This document shows positions 61,280 through 64,000 of a DNA stretch of 64,000 nucleotides, in pieces (position 1 is the first letter of the stretch; every line of letters begins with the position of its first letter). The stretch comes from Taeniopygia guttata (lineage: Eukaryota; Chordata; Aves; Passeriformes; Estrildidae). Under the pieces are notes generated by a model, which searched no databases, was not told where the DNA came from, and was given only the letters and a program-made list of their open reading frames with translations. The stretch covers positions 105,476,001-105,540,000 of the forward strand of contig NC_133026.1 in NCBI RefSeq assembly GCF_048771995.1. Direction: 5' to 3'. The position numbers were made by a program, and so were the translations under genes.

Positions 61280-62807
61280 CTGCAAACAAAATATCACTGC
61301 TGATGGCTTCACTTCAGTGCCCTCTGATATTTTACTGCCCAAGCCTACTGGAATTGATGTACTTCAATTACTCAATCAGATCCTACAGAGAGACAAATGC
61401 AAAGCTGTGTCCAAACCCATGTGGTAGGTTGGTGTATTAAGTCAGGACAGCTTCAGTTTGTGGAGTAGGGCCCCCTTTACCGCCTTCTCTTGCGTAGCTT
61501 GCCAGAAACGTGCATTGCTCTGTAAAATTGAAGCCCAGTAAGGCACCAGTCATACCTACACAGGGAAATTTGAAACATAAGGGCTAAAGGTATCCTGTGT
61601 ACTTTGAACTCTAGGTGATCAGATGGGACAGAGGATACAGACAAACCTCAGCATGCACAGGCAGATTCTGCAGCTGGGTGCCTGCCCATAGGGAGTGAAA
61701 GTTGTTTCACTTTTGCTAGGGAGCAATGCAAGGTGATCACCAACTTTCAGTATTAAATTACATTGTCCACCCTCAGAGAATTGGGTAAAAACATCCTGCC
61801 TTACAGCGAAGCTAAGTATTTCACAAATTTTATCTTAAAAACAAGGCAATTATCAAGGAATCCAGCATGAAAAACTCTGCTTTGGAAAAGTCCTATGCAA
61901 TTATTATTTGAACACAAAATCTCAGAAAATGCACATTCAGAGTAAGATAAACTTTGCGATGGATTTGCCTCCCAAAGGCAAAAGTGAGTTGAAGCACTAG
62001 AAGTATTTCACACTGCAAGTAGAATTTAGTTTTTGATTCTAAATGGCCTGATTCTCCAGACTGTGGGGGGACTCCAGCAGTTATATGATGCCAAACTTAT
62101 TCATGAGCCTTTAAAACAGGCTTTGCCTGTATGGACTTTAATGCAGAAGTGAGGCCCCACAAACAGGATGCCTGATTCTGTCTTTAGGGCTTGCCAGCTC
62201 CCCTCACCACCCTCTGCAGCCTGTAGGCTTGACTTGAAAGAGGAAGACAAACTAAACTGAGACTTCAAAAACAGCCTTAATGAAAAGATTCATGAGAAAT
62301 CAACTTTTTACATTAAATAAGATAGTGCCACTTTGATCAAAGAAATAGTCTTGCTTCCCAGTGCCACCTGAAGATTCCTATGACATGAACCCAGAAAACT
62401 GTTGTTGAATCAGTTCTCTGCTTTCCATAGACTAGTGAATTAACCCTTTGAAAGAAACAGAAAAGTTATTTCTTCCTTTGATATAATAATCTGGGCTTCC
62501 CTTTTTCTGGTTCTGAGAAGGAACAAATGCACATGCTGAGATCTTTAGTATTCTCAAACAGTGAGGAAGAGGATCTTTGCCCACCCTTGTATAATTTATA
62601 TATTAACTCACTGAAATTAGTGACTGAACTCACTCTAGTATATAACCTGTTAATATGAGTGTTCTTTATGATTAAAAAATAACAAAGGCTATCTTGTATA
62701 CAGAGTATGTGATATTAGTTTGATGGTAAAAACTGTCCATCTCAAATTTATTTATTTTAGTGTTTTCCCTACCAGAAGCTGACACTTCATATTTTTCTAA
62801 TCTCCCT

Positions 62808-62820
62808 CCACCAGAGGGCT
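62808..62820 (+). promoter_or_regulatory. Strong CTCF-like core motif
   Basis: CCACCAGAGGGCT matches the CTCF core CCASYAGRKGGCR at 12 of 13 positions, including the whole central CCACCAGAGGGC. Its orientation is opposite to the motifs at 47556 and 58926. Confidence 0.45.
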
Positions 62821-63671
62821 CTAGAAAATAGCAATAGGTGCATTGAAAAAGCTGCAAAAGTTGGAAAATATCTGAGAGCAGCCTGCACAATTTAATCTTT
62901 GTGAAGAACCAGAGCTGTGCAAATCCACACTTGTATTTACACAAGCAATGAAAACACAGGCTCAGCATAGGAAATAAAGCAGATTTTGTTTACTCACAGT
63001 GAAGTTTGTAGGAACAACCCCTATTTTCAGTATAAACAAAAAGGAGCAAAAGGAAATGCAATTGTTGGGTAATATCACTGGTACCATTAATTGTCATTAA
63101 CAATATTGCTGTCAGACATTATCCTCAGCATCTCAGCTATAGGATAGAGACAAAAATACATTATGAGGATGAGTGGCTGTATTGAAGGACTTAGCCTGAA
63201 GAGAAGAAAGATAGTGAAGATAGTGATGGACTCACATTGACTATGGTCAGCTTCTTTCTCTTAAGCAAACAGCATCTAGCTGCTATCATTATGCAAATAT
63301 CTATGATATTTATATTGAGTAGATGAGCTTTCTGTCCATTTAAAAATTAGTGAATGATACAAAGCAGATACTACATTTTACTAAGAGGTCACTTGTGACT
63401 TCATGTGTAAACAGATATTAGGACTTGGAGATGAGACAGGAAGAAAGTGAGAACAGGGAAAGATGCAGTTCAAAAGCTACTTTCCTTTCCTTGTCCCTCT
63501 GCCCACTCAGCAGACTGCAGATCACTACATTCCTAGAATAATTTTAAATATCCCATATGTTTGTAAGGTGTTGTTTTTTCCACATTTGGTTACAAGCTAG
63601 TATATATGGACAACACTATTATATCCATCACCCAGAAGTTCCAAATAAACTCTGACTGAAATAATTCAAGT

Positions 63672-63796
63672 TATTAGATATTAGATAGATATTAACTAAT
63701 AGATATAGATATAGATACTAACTAATAGATATATAGCTATATGTATATATATTAACTAATAGATATGTAACTATAGCTATAGATATTAACTAATGA
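63672..63796. repeat. AT-rich degenerate tandem repeat
   Basis: Units of roughly 40 bp sharing ATTAACTAATAGATAT and ATAGATAT or TATAGCTAT occur about three times. Partly palindromic. Confidence 0.75.
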
Positions 63797-64000
63797 CTTC
63801 ATCTTGCAGCTTTGAAGCTCTACTTTTGCTTATGGCTTGAAATTTTAGAAAAGGCCAGATTGGGGTGGGAGGTGAAAGACCCCTCAAATTTCCAGTAAGT
63901 ATTTCCAGGGGCAGACAACCCCTACTCTCACGCTACTCAGTGTCATATCCTCCACTGCTCTGCCCATTAGTCCACTTCACTACTACAACTTATTTGCCAA

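Larger units (their letters stand above)
61280..64000 (-). other. ANKRD29: ANKRD29 intron, continues beyond the window
   Basis: No further ankyrin-coding exon was found on the - strand up to the right edge. The stretch holds an AT-rich degenerate repeat (63672-63796) and a CTCF-like motif (62808-62820); nothing else is recognised. Confidence 0.6.

Noticed and set aside
61280-64000. Search for another ANKRD29 ankyrin exon
   Set aside because: No - strand frame with an ankyrin pattern and splice sites was found; the upstream exons must lie beyond the window.

Overview
The window is vertebrate nuclear DNA, almost certainly from a bird. It has long AT-rich introns with canonical splice sites, CpG-rich promoters, five CR1 LINE fragments (the typical avian LINE) and two solo LTRs, one resembling avian ERVL LTRs. 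I could not identify the species.

Three protein-coding genes can be assembled exon by exon. RMC1 (C18orf8/Mic1) lies on the + strand with coding exons from 2789 to 19526 (20 exons, 695 codons). NPC1 lies on the - strand with coding exons from 46182 down to 20083 (25 exons, 1280 codons). The last four coding exons of ANKRD29 lie on the - strand from 61279 down to 58169; the rest of that gene is beyond the right edge. The order RMC1> <NPC1 <ANKRD29 matches the human 18q11.2 order as I recall it. All reading frames stay open across every splice junction I checked, and both full genes match the human protein lengths closely, so they look intact.

Layout: 1-2640 is AT-rich flank without recognisable exons, possibly the 3' flank of RIOK3. 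2640-3160 is the RMC1 CpG promoter and exon 1. 3005-19446 holds the RMC1 introns, with two CR1 copies, a solo ERVL-like LTR that nearly fills intron 8, and a probable U12-type intron 11. 19527-20082 is the tail-to-tail junction where the RMC1 and NPC1 3' ends probably overlap. 20083-46182 is NPC1. 45700-46850 is the NPC1 CpG promoter with a 43-bp minisatellite. 46850-58168 is intergenic, with a 20-bp GC-rich minisatellite, an old CR1, a 337-bp solo LTR flanked by a 5-bp duplication, and a pure GAAAAA hexamer tract. 58169-64000 is the 3' part of ANKRD29 and one long intron.

Biology: NPC1 exports LDL-derived cholesterol from late endosomes and lysosomes. RMC1 is the third subunit of the MON1-CCZ1 Rab7 exchange factor, which is needed for late-endosome function and NPC1-dependent cholesterol export. 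Two convergent neighbours therefore act in the same organelle and pathway. I found no new enzyme system, CRISPR array, operon or RNA gene. The most interesting items are the U12 intron, the ERVL-filled intron, the exact 37-bp intronic repeat beside a CR1, and the tail-to-tail gene pair.
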